Positions 50,025 to 59,702 are shown, numbered from the stretch's first letter. The stretch: 64,000 bases of DNA from Eoetvoesia sp035555955 (GCF_035555955.1 NZ_DATMGA010000055.1:21617-85616); one strand, 5' to 3'. Numbers and translations are program-made. Notes: generated from the letters alone by a model not told the origin.

Positions 50025-51608
50025 CTAGGGCCTGCTGGCTCTGGTTTCCTTGGCCACCCGCACGCAGTTCCTGCCTGCCTTTTTTGCCTCGTACAGCGCC
50101 ATATCGGCCAGCAGCAGCAACGAATTCATGTCCTGCGTATGCGTGGGGCAGTGCGCAATGCCCAGTGAAACCGTTATTTCCATATCGGGCATGATGCTGG
50201 CTTGTTCCACGTTGTGCCGCAGGCGCTCGGCGAAGGCCATGGCCGATTCCAGGCTGCTGTCCGGCAGCAGCACGACGAACTCTTCGCCGCCCAGGCGCGC
50301 CACGATGTCGCTTTCCCTGGCCGAGGTCATGGCCAGGGAAGCAATGGCCTGCAGGGTTTCGTCGCCGGCGGCGTGTCCGAAGCTGTCGTTGACGTTCTTG
50401 AAGTGATCGATGTCGAGCATGACGGCGGCCAGGGGCAGGCCCTCTTCCTTCAGGTCGGCCATGGCCGACTTCAGGCCGCGGCGGTTGGTCAGGGTCGTCA
50501 GGGGGTCGGTCTCGGTTTCGCGGTGCAAATGGCGTATGCGCGTAGCGACGGCGGAAAAGCTGGTCAGCAGCGCTTGGCGGATCAGCGCGGCCTCGAGATA
50601 CCAGCCTTTGATGAAATGAATGCGGTTGAAATTGCCGCGATCGTCCAGGTGGGATGCCACTTCGGCAAGATCCCGCAGGGGCCGGGCGATGAGCTTGGCC
50701 AGCCACCATATGCCCAGCAGGCTCAGCAGGGTGATGGGCAGGGAGTAGTACAGGGTGCGCCAGAACAGGCTGTAGAGCTTGGAAGTCGCCGCTGTGACGG
50801 GGCGCTGGACGACGATGGCCCAGCCGGTTTCGGGTATTGGCGCGTAGCCGGCGAGCTTGTCGCTATGGCCCGCGTCGGTCAGCAGCATGGAGCCGTTTTC
50901 ACCCCGCAAGGCGGCAAGCACGGCAGGGTTGCCCTGGACGGAGGTGCCGATGCGCTGCTTGACCGGGTTGTAGATGAACAGGCGGTGTTGATCCACGACG
51001 GAAACGTAGGAGCCGTCGTCGTTGTAATGCTCGTCCAGCAGGGCTTGCAAGGCATTGGGCGCATGCAGGTAGATGGTGCCGCCCACGAAACCCGCGTACC
51101 CGCCGTCCCGGTTGTAGACGGGGTGCGACAGCAGGATCAGCCATCGGCCCGATGGGGCCAGGAAAGGGGCGCTGATCTGCCGGGTCTGGATGGCAAGCGC
51201 TTCCAGCGACGGGGTGCTTATCAGGGTCGTGCCCGCGAGTTTGTCCGCGGCGGGCAGGGCGGCAAGAACATGGCCTGAGGCGTCGCTGTAGAAAATGGAA
51301 TTGAAGTTGCGCGTCATGCGCGCCGTGCGGGACAGTTCTTCCTGCAGCGCGGCGGGGTCGTGCGGTTTGGCGCCGATCTCCCAGGCCGTGGCCTCCAGCA
51401 TGCGCATGACCGATTTGATATACGAGTTGGTAATATGGGCCAGCTTCTGCGCGTAGGCATGGTTGGCGCTCAGCGAATTGTTCAGCAGGATTTCGCGCTG
51501 TACCTGATACGATGCGTACAGGTTGTTGGCCAAAGCCAGCAGGACGAAAAATAAACACATCCACAGGATGAGACGCCGCAGGTCTATACGGAATAATCTT
51601 GTTTTCAT
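50025..51608 (-). CDS. Membrane diguanylate cyclase (Cache sensor and GGDEF)
   Basis: The 527-residue protein has two membrane segments (about residues 12-34 and 275-300) flanking a periplasmic Cache-type sensor domain. A C-terminal GGDEF domain follows, with active-site motif LGGEEF and the inhibitory-site RESD exactly five residues before it. It should make cyclic-di-GMP and be subject to product feedback. The start at 51608 (MKTRLFRIDLRRLI) places the first helix correctly. It converges on rmuC. Confidence 0.94.
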   Translation of the reverse strand: MKTRLFRIDLRRLILWMCLFFVLLALANNLYASYQVQREILLNNSLSANHAYAQKLAHITNSYIKSVMRMLEATAWEIGAKPHDPAALQEELSRTARMTRNFNSIFYSDASGHVLAALPAADKLAGTTLISTPSLEALAIQTRQISAPFLAPSGRWLILLSHPVYNRDGGYAGFVGGTIYLHAPNALQALLDEHYNDDGSYVSVVDQHRLFIYNPVKQRIGTSVQGNPAVLAALRGENGSMLLTDAGHSDKLAGYAPIPETGWAIVVQRPVTAATSKLYSLFWRTLYYSLPITLLSLLGIWWLAKLIARPLRDLAEVASHLDDRGNFNRIHFIKGWYLEAALIRQALLTSFSAVATRIRHLHRETETDPLTTLTNRRGLKSAMADLKEEGLPLAAVMLDIDHFKNVNDSFGHAAGDETLQAIASLAMTSARESDIVARLGGEEFVVLLPDSSLESAMAFAERLRHNVEQASIMPDMEITVSLGIAHCPTHTQDMNSLLLLADMALYEAKKAGRNCVRVAKETRASRP

Positions 51609-51773
51609 TGAGCCGTCGGGTTTCGGTGGCGCGCTTGCACAGGCAGGCAAGCTGCGGGAATTATAAGCGACGGTCTATATTAACGAGCAAATTCAGGTAT
51701 TTAGGTGTTTGTTCGAGTGTCGATTTGTTCCAGTGTCGGCTGCTAGACTTGGCTGGAGTTTTGGTAGGATGAA

Positions 51774-52760
51774 GTGAACACAAGGGTTCAAGGCATGGAT
51801 TCGAACGATTGCGCAGGCGCCTCGCGGACGCAGACCGGGCCTTTGCCGATGCGCGACGGCGTCGCCGCCAGCCGGGTGTACCTGCCGGCCGGGCCGTGGA
51901 CAACGGTTTTCGACTTCCTGGTCGAGCGCTTCCGGTTCATGAAGCCCGAAGTGTTGCGCGGCCGGCTGGAACTGGGCGCCATCATCGACGGAAACGGGAT
52001 TCCACAGCGCCCCGAAACGCCGTACCGGTCCATGCAGTGGCTGTGGTACTACCGCGAAGTGCCCGACGAGGCCGTGGTGCCGTTCGAGCTGGACATCCTG
52101 CATCGCGACGGGCATCTCGTCGTGGTGGACAAGCCGCATTTTCTGGCCAGCACGCCCGGCGGCCGATATTTGCGCGAAACGGCGCTCACACGCCTGCGCA
52201 AGCAGTTCGACTTGCCGGCGTTGAGTCCCGTGCATCGGCTGGATCGTGAAACAGCCGGCGTCATGCTGTTTTGCGTGGATGCAGCCAGCCGGGGGGCGTA
52301 TCAAACCCTGTTTCAGCAGCGGCGGGTAAGCAAGGAATACGAAGCCATCGCCCCATGGCGCGACGATCTGGTGTTCCCTCTGGTGCACCGAAGCCGTCTG
52401 CAGAACCAGGTCTCCAGCTTCACGGTGCGCGAGGTGGGCGGCGAGCCGAACAGCGAAACCCGCATCGAGGTGCTGGAGCGGCTGGGGCCGCTGGCGCGCT
52501 ACCGTCTGCTGCCGCGCACTGGGCGCAAACACCAGTTGCGCGCCCACCTCAGCGCCCTGGGCATTCCCATTTGCAACGACTTGTTCTACCCGGAACTGCA
52601 AAAACGCCACAACACGGACGACTACGACCGCCCCTTGCAATTGCTGGCGCGGGCCGTCGAATTCGACGATCCCATCAGCGGCCGGCATCGCCGCTTCGAA
52701 AGCCGGCGCGCCCTGGCCGGAAGCGGCCCGGCAGGCAACAGGCCCGGCCAGGCAATATGA
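51774..52760 (+). CDS. RluA-family pseudouridine synthase
   Basis: The 328-residue protein has the RluA catalytic motif HRLDRETAGVML with the essential Asp, and downstream YRLLPRTGRKHQLRAHLSAL, characteristic of the RluA/RluC family. It modifies uridines in rRNA or tRNA; the target cannot be read from sequence. The N-terminal region (about residues 30-95) lacks an obvious S4 domain. The start is either the GTG at 51774 or the ATG at 51795; both have weak AGG-type sites. Confidence 0.93.
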   Translation: MNTRVQGMDSNDCAGASRTQTGPLPMRDGVAASRVYLPAGPWTTVFDFLVERFRFMKPEVLRGRLELGAIIDGNGIPQRPETPYRSMQWLWYYREVPDEAVVPFELDILHRDGHLVVVDKPHFLASTPGGRYLRETALTRLRKQFDLPALSPVHRLDRETAGVMLFCVDAASRGAYQTLFQQRRVSKEYEAIAPWRDDLVFPLVHRSRLQNQVSSFTVREVGGEPNSETRIEVLERLGPLARYRLLPRTGRKHQLRAHLSALGIPICNDLFYPELQKRHNTDDYDRPLQLLARAVEFDDPISGRHRRFESRRALAGSGPAGNRPGQAI

Positions 52761-52933
52761 GCCCGCGTCGCCTTAATGCGGATTCTAAATACCCAAACGC
52801 GATAAACAGCTAACGATTAAATAGTTCACACAACGTACGGCACAGGGGAAACTAGAAGCCTCAATCCGCTGCTGCGCGGCCTTTCAGGGCTTGCGGCGTC
52901 CCATGCGGAAGGCTTTGCGAATTACGGCTCCCT

Positions 52934-53665
52934 ATGTCTGATACCCTTTTAGATCCCGAAACCAGCCGGCAGTGGGCGGCGCTGCAAGAGCGGCTGGCCG
53001 ATATTTCCGCCCGGCATCCCGATGCCTTGTTCGCATCGTCGCTGGCGGCCGAAGATATGCTGCTGGCGCATGCGATTTTCCAGGCCCGCTTGCCCATCAA
53101 GGTTTTTACCTTGGATACCGGCCGCCTGCATCCCGAGACCCTGGGCATGGTAGACAAGATCGCCGAGCGCTACGGTGTCGCCGTGCAGGTGGTGCACCCC
53201 GACCCCGCCGCGGTTCAGGAACATGTCGCGGCGCATGGCAGTTTTGCATTCTACGAAAGCATAGAACTGCGCAAGGCCTGTTGCGGCATACGCAAGGTGG
53301 CGCCGCTGCGCCGCACGCTGGCTGGCCATTCGGCCTGGCTGACCGGGCAGCATCGCGACCAGTCGGTCACGCGCAGCCATCTGGCCCAGTCCGAATACGA
53401 CTCGGTATTCGGACTGCAAAAGTACAACCCGCTGGCCGATTGGTCCAGCGAGCAAATATGGGCTGTCGTGCGCGCCTTCGACATTCCCTACAACCCGCTG
53501 CACGACCAGGGCTATCCCTCCATAGGCTGCGAACCGTGTACGCGCGCGGTTCGCCCGGGTGAAGACCCGCGCGCGGGCCGCTGGTGGTGGGAGCAGTCGT
53601 CCTCGAAAGAATGCGGCCTGCACGAAAGCAATCTGCACGCCGAGCAAGGCGAGGCAGTGCGATAG
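52934..53665 (+). CDS. cysH: Assimilatory APS reductase CysH
   Basis: CysH reduces activated sulfate to sulfite in the cytoplasm. The 243-residue protein has Cys116-Cys117 (KACCGIRKV) and Cys199/Cys202 (GCEPCTRAV), the four ligands of the [4Fe-4S] cluster that marks the APS-using (not PAPS-using) type, and the C-terminal catalytic Cys227 in ECGLHE. The 173-base gap before it has an AT-rich stretch (52790-52830) where a CysB-type activator could bind, but I assign no site. Confidence 0.95.
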   Translation: MSDTLLDPETSRQWAALQERLADISARHPDALFASSLAAEDMLLAHAIFQARLPIKVFTLDTGRLHPETLGMVDKIAERYGVAVQVVHPDPAAVQEHVAAHGSFAFYESIELRKACCGIRKVAPLRRTLAGHSAWLTGQHRDQSVTRSHLAQSEYDSVFGLQKYNPLADWSSEQIWAVVRAFDIPYNPLHDQGYPSIGCEPCTRAVRPGEDPRAGRWWWEQSSSKECGLHESNLHAEQGEAVR

Positions 53666-53684
53666 CCCCGATTTTCCTGTGTTG

Positions 53685-53708
53685 CCTCGTGGGCCCGGCC
53701 CGAGGTTT
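53685..53708 (+). terminator. Strong hairpin between cysH and cysD
   Basis: CCTCG, T, GGGC pair with GCCC, GAGG around a CCG loop and are followed by TTT. The stem lies 20 bases after cysH, inside the 108-base gap. It could be a partial terminator that lowers cysD-cysN expression, or a stabilising 3' end for cysH mRNA. Confidence 0.45.
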
Positions 53709-53773
53709 CCCGCGCCTTTGCGGGCGCACCCCAAGGCCGGGCGCATGATCTGATTCGATATACAAGGTACGAA

Positions 53774-54682
53774 ATGGGTGATATTTCTTCACGGACGCAT
53801 CTGGACTGGCTGGAGTCCGAAGCCATCTATATTTTGCGCGAGGTCGCCGCGGAGTGCGAGCGGCCGGTGCTGCTGTTCTCGGGCGGCAAGGATTCCGTCG
53901 TGCTGCTGCGGCTGGCCGAAAAGGCCTTCCGCCCGGCCGGGTTCCCGTTTCCCCTGATGCATATCGATACCGGCCACAATTTCGATGAAGTCATCCGCTT
54001 CCGCGACCAGCGCGTCGCCGAACTGGGCGAGAAGCTCATCGTGCGCTCGGTGGAAGACTCCATTGCGCGTGGCACGGTGGTGCTTCGCCGCGAGACCGAT
54101 TCGCGCAATGCGGCGCAGGCCACCACCCTGCTGGAAGCCATCGAGGAATTCCAGTTCGACGCCTGCATCGGCGGCGCCCGGCGCGACGAAGAAAAAGCGC
54201 GGGCCAAAGAGCGGGTGTTTTCCTTCCGCAACGAATTCGGCCAGTGGGACCCCAAGGCGCAGCGCCCCGAGCTGTGGAACCTGTTCAACACCAAGGTCCA
54301 CAAGGGCGAGAACATGCGCGTGTTTCCCATCTCGAACTGGACCGAGCTGGACATATGGCAATACATTGCGCGCGAGCGCCTGAGCCTGCCTCCTATTTAT
54401 TACGCGCATCAGCGCGAAGTCGTCGAGCGCAATGGCCTGTTCGTGCCCGTGACGCCCCTGACGCCTCCCAAGGCGGGCGAGCAGCCCGAGGTCCGCACGG
54501 TGCGGTTCCGCACGGTCGGCGATATTTCGTGCACCTGCCCGGTGGCATCCACTGCCGCCACGCCAGAGGAAATCATCGCCGAGACGGCCATCACCACCAT
54601 CACGGAACGTGGAGCCACCCGCATGGACGATCAGACGTCCGAGGCTTCCATGGAAAAACGCAAGAAACTGGGGTACTTCTAA
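53774..54682 (+). CDS. cysD: Sulfate adenylyltransferase subunit 2 CysD
   Basis: CysD is the adenylating subunit of ATP sulfurylase, making APS from ATP and sulfate with CysN. The 302-residue protein carries the PP-loop LFSGGKDSVVLLRLA near residue 35, and the family segments ACIGGARRDEEKARAKER and RTVGDISCTCPV. It ends with the common KLGYF. Its stop and the cysN start overlap as TAATG. Confidence 0.97.
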   Translation: MGDISSRTHLDWLESEAIYILREVAAECERPVLLFSGGKDSVVLLRLAEKAFRPAGFPFPLMHIDTGHNFDEVIRFRDQRVAELGEKLIVRSVEDSIARGTVVLRRETDSRNAAQATTLLEAIEEFQFDACIGGARRDEEKARAKERVFSFRNEFGQWDPKAQRPELWNLFNTKVHKGENMRVFPISNWTELDIWQYIARERLSLPPIYYAHQREVVERNGLFVPVTPLTPPKAGEQPEVRTVRFRTVGDISCTCPVASTAATPEEIIAETAITTITERGATRMDDQTSEASMEKRKKLGYF

Positions 54683-55977
54683 TGAATGCAATCAATGAAT
54701 CCTGGATATCCACGTCCGAGACCGGCGTCCTGCGCTTCATTACCGCAGGGTCGGTGGACGACGGCAAGTCCACGCTGATAGGCCGGCTTCTGTACGACAG
54801 CAAGGGCGTGTTCGCCGACCAGCTCGATGCCATTACGCGCTCCAAGTACAAGCGCGTGCAGACCGACGAAATCGACCTTTCGCTGCTGACCGACGGGCTC
54901 GAGGCCGAACGCGAGCAAGGCATTACCATCGACGTGGCGTACCGCTACTTCGCCACGCCGGCGCGCAAGTTCATCGTGGCCGACGCCCCGGGCCATGAGC
55001 AATACACCCGCAACATGGTGACCGGCGCCTCCACGTCCGACGCGGCCATCATCCTCATCGACGCCAGCCGGGTCCAGAACGGCCAATTGCTGGCCCAGAC
55101 CAAGCGCCACACCGCACTGGCCAGGCTGCTCGGCATCCAGCACATCGTGGTGGCGGTCAACAAAATGGACCTGGTGGACTGGAACCAGGCCCTGTTCGAG
55201 CAAATCCGCTCGGCCTATGCCGACCTGGCCCGGAAACTGGAAATCGACGAATTCCACATCGTGCCGCTTTCGGCGCTCAAGGGCGACAATGTGGTCGCAA
55301 GCTCGGACAAGGCCCCCTGGTACGAAGGCCTGCCGCTGCTGGCCTTGCTGGAAAGCCTGCCGCTGCGCGCCAATGGCAGCGGCCTTTCGCCGCGCTTCTT
55401 CGTGCAATGGGTCATCCGCCACGGAGGCGACTCCGTGAACGATTTCCGGGGCTATGCCGGGCAGCTGGCAAGCGGCCGGTTGCGCATCGGCGATGAAATC
55501 AAGGTTCTGCCTTCCGGCATCACGGCCAAGGTTGCCGCCTTGCGCCAGTTCGATCGCGACGTCGAGGCGGTGGAAAGCGGCGACAGCGTCACGCTTGTCC
55601 TCGACCGCGATATCGACGTGTCGCGGGGCGATCTCATCGTTGCCTCCGATGCGCAGGTCAACGTCACCAAGGAATTCGAGGCCGATATCTGCTGGCTGGA
55701 CCAGCAGCCCTTGAATCCGGCGCGCCAGTACCTGCTCAAGCAGGGCACGCGCCTGACCCAGGCCAAGGTGAAAGCCGTGCATTCGGTCCGCGACATCCAC
55801 GAACTGCAGCAGGTGAATGCCGGCGGCGCACTGGCCATGAACGATATCGGGCGCGTGTCGCTGGTGTCGCGCGACTCGCTGGCGCTTGACCCTTATGCGG
55901 CCGTGCCGGCCACCGGCGCTTTCATTCTTATCGACGCCGCCACGCACCAGACCGCGGCGGCCGGAATGGTGATCTAG
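54682..55977 (+). CDS. cysN: Sulfate adenylyltransferase subunit 1 CysN (GTPase)
   Basis: CysN is the regulatory GTPase of ATP sulfurylase. The 431-residue protein has the translation-factor-like motifs GSVDDGKSTLIGRLLYDS, DAPGHEQYTRNMVTGAS and NKMDLVD. It lacks a C-terminal APS-kinase (CysC) domain, consistent with an APS-reducing pathway that does not need PAPS. The start at 54682 fits the family N-terminus; an open frame reaching back to 54244 lies within cysD. Confidence 0.97.
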   Translation: MNAINESWISTSETGVLRFITAGSVDDGKSTLIGRLLYDSKGVFADQLDAITRSKYKRVQTDEIDLSLLTDGLEAEREQGITIDVAYRYFATPARKFIVADAPGHEQYTRNMVTGASTSDAAIILIDASRVQNGQLLAQTKRHTALARLLGIQHIVVAVNKMDLVDWNQALFEQIRSAYADLARKLEIDEFHIVPLSALKGDNVVASSDKAPWYEGLPLLALLESLPLRANGSGLSPRFFVQWVIRHGGDSVNDFRGYAGQLASGRLRIGDEIKVLPSGITAKVAALRQFDRDVEAVESGDSVTLVLDRDIDVSRGDLIVASDAQVNVTKEFEADICWLDQQPLNPARQYLLKQGTRLTQAKVKAVHSVRDIHELQQVNAGGALAMNDIGRVSLVSRDSLALDPYAAVPATGAFILIDAATHQTAAAGMVI

Positions 55978-56101
55978 TCCTTCGCGTCAATGCCGGGGCC
56001 TGTCGCGCCCGACGTCGCCAGGCGGGCAGGGCATGTCGGACTGGCCCGCCGCAGGCGCGTCCAGACGCCGGGGCCTCGGCGGCGATTTGCCCGGGACTTC
56101 G

Positions 56102-56593
56102 CTAGAAATCGCTCTGGCCTTCCTTGATGAGCAGATGGCGGCGCTCCATTTCCTGGCGCAGCTCGCGGCGCAGCCGAGCGGCGCTGTGACGGTTGCGCTC
56201 TTCCTCGGTTTGCGGCTCCAGGGGCGGCACCGGCACCGGCACGCCGTCCTTGTCGACGGCAATCATCGTGAAATAGCAGCTATTGGTGTGGCGCACCAGT
56301 TTCTGCTGGATGTTCTCGGTCACCACCTTGATGCCGATTTCCATGGACGTGCGGCCGGTATAGTTTACCGATGCATAGAACGTCACCAGCTCGCCCACAT
56401 GGATGGGCTGGCGGAAAATCACCTGATCCACCGAAAGCGTGACTACATAGGTGCCCGCGTAGCGGGCCGCACAAGCGTAGGCCACCAGGTCCAGATGCTT
56501 GAGTATGGCCCCGCCATGGACATTGCCGGAAAAATTGGCCATGTCGGGAGTCATCAATATGGTCATGGAGGTTTTGTGGGGAGAGTCGTTCAT
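56102..56593 (-). CDS. Hotdog-fold acyl-CoA thioesterase
   Basis: The 163-residue protein is a hotdog thioesterase of the YciA/BACH type, with DMANFSGNVHGGAILKHLD (catalytic Asn-His and Asp region) and the C-terminal helix rich in Arg and Glu. It hydrolyses acyl-CoA esters; chain preference is unknown. It is divergent from yggS across 83 bases. The 124-base gap on its other side, to cysN, shows nothing notable. Confidence 0.93.
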   Translation of the reverse strand: MNDSPHKTSMTILMTPDMANFSGNVHGGAILKHLDLVAYACAARYAGTYVVTLSVDQVIFRQPIHVGELVTFYASVNYTGRTSMEIGIKVVTENIQQKLVRHTNSCYFTMIAVDKDGVPVPVPPLEPQTEEERNRHSAARLRRELRQEMERRHLLIKEGQSDF

Positions 56594-56676
56594 GATGGCC
56601 GCCGTAGGGAAGGGAGTTTTCGCAAAGATGCCGGTCGTGCGTCGTACACTACAATCAAACCCTTACCAGCACAAGC

Positions 56677-57381
56677 ATGTCGATGTCCGAATCCCTGCAA
56701 AACCGTCTTGCCCTCGTCCAGCAGCAGATTGCCGCGGCCTGTGCCCGGGCCGGTCGCGCGCCCGGCGAAGTCGTCCTGCTGCCGGTCAGCAAAACCTTCG
56801 ATGCGCAGGTGGTGCGCCAGGCTTCGGGCCTTGGGTTACGGCGTTTCGGTGAAAACAAGACCCAGGAAATGCGCCAGAAATCCCAGGAATTGGGCGACCT
56901 GATGCTGGAGTGGGTGCTGATCGGCCACTTGCAAACCAACAAGGCCCGCGATGCGGCGCGCTACGCCAGCGAGGTGCAGTCGCTGGATCGGCTCGCGCTG
57001 GCCGAGGCGCTCGACCAGCGTCTGCAGGCGGAAGGCCGTTCTCTTGATGTGCTGGTGCAAGTCAAGACCTCGGACGAACCTACCAAGTCCGGTCTCGACC
57101 CCGAGCAATTGCCAGCTTTTCTGAAGCAGTTGCAAACCCTGGATACGCTGCGCGTCAAGGGCTTGATGACGCTGGCCGTCAATTCGCCCGACGAGCAGGC
57201 GGTGCGGCGCTGCTTCCGCTTGTTGCGCGAGTGGCGGGATCGCCTGCGCGATGAGGGATTCGACCAAGTGCAGCGCCTGTCCATGGGCATGAGCGGAGAT
57301 TTCGGGCTGGCCATCGAAGAAGGCGCAACCGAAGTCCGCATCGGATCGGCCATTTTCGGCCAGCGCGATTATGCGCATTAA
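56677..57381 (+). CDS. YggS/PLPBP pyridoxal-phosphate homeostasis protein
   Basis: The 234-residue protein is a single-domain PLP-binding protein like alanine racemase's N-terminal barrel. PLP binds the Lys in LLPVSKTF near residue 36; GLRRFGENKTQEM, VLIGHLQTNKA and SMGMSGDFGLAIEEGATEVRIG-type region are conserved. It maintains vitamin B6 balance and has no known catalytic reaction. It starts ATGTCGATG, so either Met is possible. Confidence 0.95.
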   Translation: MSMSESLQNRLALVQQQIAAACARAGRAPGEVVLLPVSKTFDAQVVRQASGLGLRRFGENKTQEMRQKSQELGDLMLEWVLIGHLQTNKARDAARYASEVQSLDRLALAEALDQRLQAEGRSLDVLVQVKTSDEPTKSGLDPEQLPAFLKQLQTLDTLRVKGLMTLAVNSPDEQAVRRCFRLLREWRDRLRDEGFDQVQRLSMGMSGDFGLAIEEGATEVRIGSAIFGQRDYAH

Positions 57382-57409
57382 GGCGGGCCACGCCAGGAGG
57401 AGCGGATAC

Positions 57410-58441
57410 ATGCGAAGAATTGATTTCGGAGGGCTCAAGGCCGCGATGGCGGGCCTGGCCTTGCTGGCCGCATTGCAGCCGGCGCATGCCGATACCCTGA
57501 GCGTGGTGAAGGAGCGCGGATACGTGCAATGCGGCGTCACCACCGGGTTTGCCGGGTTTTCGGCGCCCGACGAAAAAGGGCAGTGGCGCGGACTGGATAT
57601 CGACATGTGCCGCGCGGTGGCGGCCGCCGTGCTGGGCGATGCCGGCAAGTTCAAGGCGGTGCCGCTCAATTCCCAGCAGCGGTTCACCGCGCTCCAGTCG
57701 GGCGAAATCGATCTTCTTGCGCGCAATACCTCGGTAACAGAACAACGCGATACTGCGCTGGGCGCCATTCACGCCGGCATCAATTTCTACGACGGCCAGG
57801 GATTCCTGGTTCCCAAGGCGCTGGGCGTCAAAAGCGCCAAAGAGCTCGACGGCGCGACCATTTGCATGCAAACCGGCACCTCCAACGAAAACACCATGGC
57901 CGACTGGGCCCGCGCCAACCATATCCAGTACAAGCCGGTGGTCATCGAGCAGTTCAGCGAGGTGGTCAACGCCTTTGCCGCCGGCCGCTGCGACGTGTTC
58001 AGCACCGACGCCTCGGGCCTGGCCTCCATACGCATCTCCAGGCTGAAGAACCCCGACGACTACGTGGTGCTGCCCGAAATCATCTCCAAGGAGCCCCTGG
58101 GGCCTTTCGTGCGCCAGGGCGACGACGTGTGGCTCAATGTTGTGAAGTGGAGTCTGATGGCCATGATCGAGGCGGAAGAGCTGGGCGTGACTTCCCAGAA
58201 CGTGGATCAACAGCTGAAAAGCCCCAGCCCCAGCGTGCGCCGCCTGCTGGGTGTGACGCCCGGCGCGGGCAAGAACCTGCACTTGGGCGAGAAATGGGCC
58301 TACGACATCATTCGCCAAGTGGGCAATTACGGCGAGAGCTTCGAGCGCAATGTCGGCATGGGCAGCCCGCTGAAGATACCCCGGGGCCTGAACGCGCTTT
58401 GGAACCAGGGCGGGCTGATGTACGCGCTGCCGGTGCGGTAG
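57410..58441 (+). CDS. General amino-acid ABC binding protein (AapJ/BztA-like), orphan
   Basis: The 343-residue protein has a signal peptide (about residues 1-28) and the binding-protein fold of the AapJ/BztA family: VKERGYVQCGVTTGFAGFS at the mature start, GEIDLLARNTSVTEQRD, and two conserved Cys pairs that likely form disulfides. It binds polar L-amino acids in relatives. The usual permease and ATPase genes (aapQMP) do not follow. The ATG at 57410 has a strong GGAGGAG site; it starts 28 bases after yggS. Confidence 0.92.
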   Translation: MRRIDFGGLKAAMAGLALLAALQPAHADTLSVVKERGYVQCGVTTGFAGFSAPDEKGQWRGLDIDMCRAVAAAVLGDAGKFKAVPLNSQQRFTALQSGEIDLLARNTSVTEQRDTALGAIHAGINFYDGQGFLVPKALGVKSAKELDGATICMQTGTSNENTMADWARANHIQYKPVVIEQFSEVVNAFAAGRCDVFSTDASGLASIRISRLKNPDDYVVLPEIISKEPLGPFVRQGDDVWLNVVKWSLMAMIEAEELGVTSQNVDQQLKSPSPSVRRLLGVTPGAGKNLHLGEKWAYDIIRQVGNYGESFERNVGMGSPLKIPRGLNALWNQGGLMYALPVR

Positions 58442-58451
58442 GCGTCAGGCC

Positions 58452-59702
58452 CTAGCGCCGCTGGAAGCGTCCGTCGGGCAGGCGCATGACGACCGAGTCC
58501 AATTCCAGTTCGAGCAGCTGGCTGTTCAGCAAGGGCCAGTCCAGGCCCGTGCGCGCCTGCAGGATATCGATGTGCACCGGGTCGTACCCCAGGGCCGCCA
58601 GCAGTTCGGCATGCTGCGTCCTGGCCCCGCCGTTGTCGGCCGCTGCGGGAGTTGCCGCGTGATCCTCCGGGTCGGCGCCGGCGCTGAAAAGATCCGCGGC
58701 GCCTTGGCTGCCCTGCAAGGCAGCCCCCCGGGTGTTTTCGCCGCCGGTCTTGCGCTGGACCGTCGTTTCGGGGCGGGCGTTTGCCGAGGATGGGCTTGAC
58801 GGAAGCTGGCCGAGTTCTTCGTCGATGTCCTGGCCCGATTCGACCAGCTTGGCGCCCTGGCGGATCAGGGCGTGGCAGCCGCGCGATTGCGGGGAATGGA
58901 TGGAGCCGGGAATGGCGAAAACCTCGCGGCCCATTTCGGCTGCCAGCCTTGCGGTAATGAGCGAGCCGCTGCGCTTGGCCGCTTCCACCACCAGCACGCC
59001 CTTGGCCAGGCCTGCCACGATGCGGTTGCGCTTGGGAAACTGGTAGGCAATGGAAGGCGTGCCCAGCGGGAACTCCGACACCAGGGCGCCTTCCGCCGCA
59101 ATGCGATGGGCCAGCTCGAGGTTGGCGGCTGGGTAAATGAGGTCGATGCCGGTACCCAGCACGGCGATGGTGCCGCCCGCGTGCTGCCCCGCGGCAAGAG
59201 CACCCTTGTGCGCGGCAGCGTCGATGCCCAGGGCCAGCCCGCTGGCGATGCACCAGCCGCGCCCGGCCAGGTAGCGGGCGAAGGCGGCGGCGTTGTCCAG
59301 GCCGCCGGCCGTGGCGTTGCGCGCCCCCACGATGGCCAGTGCGGGACGGTTGAGCAGTTCGACCCGCCCGTTGACGTAAAGCGCCAGGGGCGGGTCGTGG
59401 ATGTCGAGCAGCGCCTGCGGATAGCCCGGATCGGCCAGCGTGACGAGATGGTGGCCGGGTTCGCCCAGCCACTTCAGCGTGCGGGCGATGGTTTCCTCGA
59501 TTTGCGGACTGGCCGGCCGCGACAATTGCCGGGCCAGGTCCTGCGGCAGGATCTTGGCCAGCGAGGCGGAAGGCAGGGCGTAGATATCTTGCGGCAGGCC
59601 GATGCCGGCCAGCAACAGCCGGGCCTGGGCGGGCCCGAGGCCGGGTTCCAGGGTCAGGCGTATCCAGGCGCTGAGTTCTTCGGAGGGCAGGGAGAAAGAC
59701 AT
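58452..59702 (-). CDS. dprA: DNA-processing protein DprA
   Basis: DprA loads RecA on incoming single-stranded DNA during natural transformation. The product (416 residues from this start) has an N-terminal helical region, the Rossmann-like core AIVGARNATAGGLDNAAAFA with ASGLALGIDAAAHKGAL, and a C-terminal winged helix (DML1, about the last 60 residues) after a low-complexity linker. An ATG at 59720 is also in frame; neither has a clear ribosome site. It is divergent from def. Confidence 0.95.
   Translation of the reverse strand: MSFSLPSEELSAWIRLTLEPGLGPAQARLLLAGIGLPQDIYALPSASLAKILPQDLARQLSRPASPQIEETIARTLKWLGEPGHHLVTLADPGYPQALLDIHDPPLALYVNGRVELLNRPALAIVGARNATAGGLDNAAAFARYLAGRGWCIASGLALGIDAAAHKGALAAGQHAGGTIAVLGTGIDLIYPAANLELAHRIAAEGALVSEFPLGTPSIAYQFPKRNRIVAGLAKGVLVVEAAKRSGSLITARLAAEMGREVFAIPGSIHSPQSRGCHALIRQGAKLVESGQDIDEELGQLPSSPSSANARPETTVQRKTGGENTRGAALQGSQGAADLFSAGADPEDHAATPAAADNGGARTQHAELLAALGYDPVHIDILQARTGLDWPLLNSQLLELELDSVVMRLPDGRFQRR

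Noticed and set aside
50020..50033. 14-bp palindrome AGGCCCTAGGGCCT between rmuC and the diguanylate cyclase gene as a bidirectional terminator
   Set aside because: It has no loop and no T or A run on either side, and it overlaps the stop codon of the cyclase gene.
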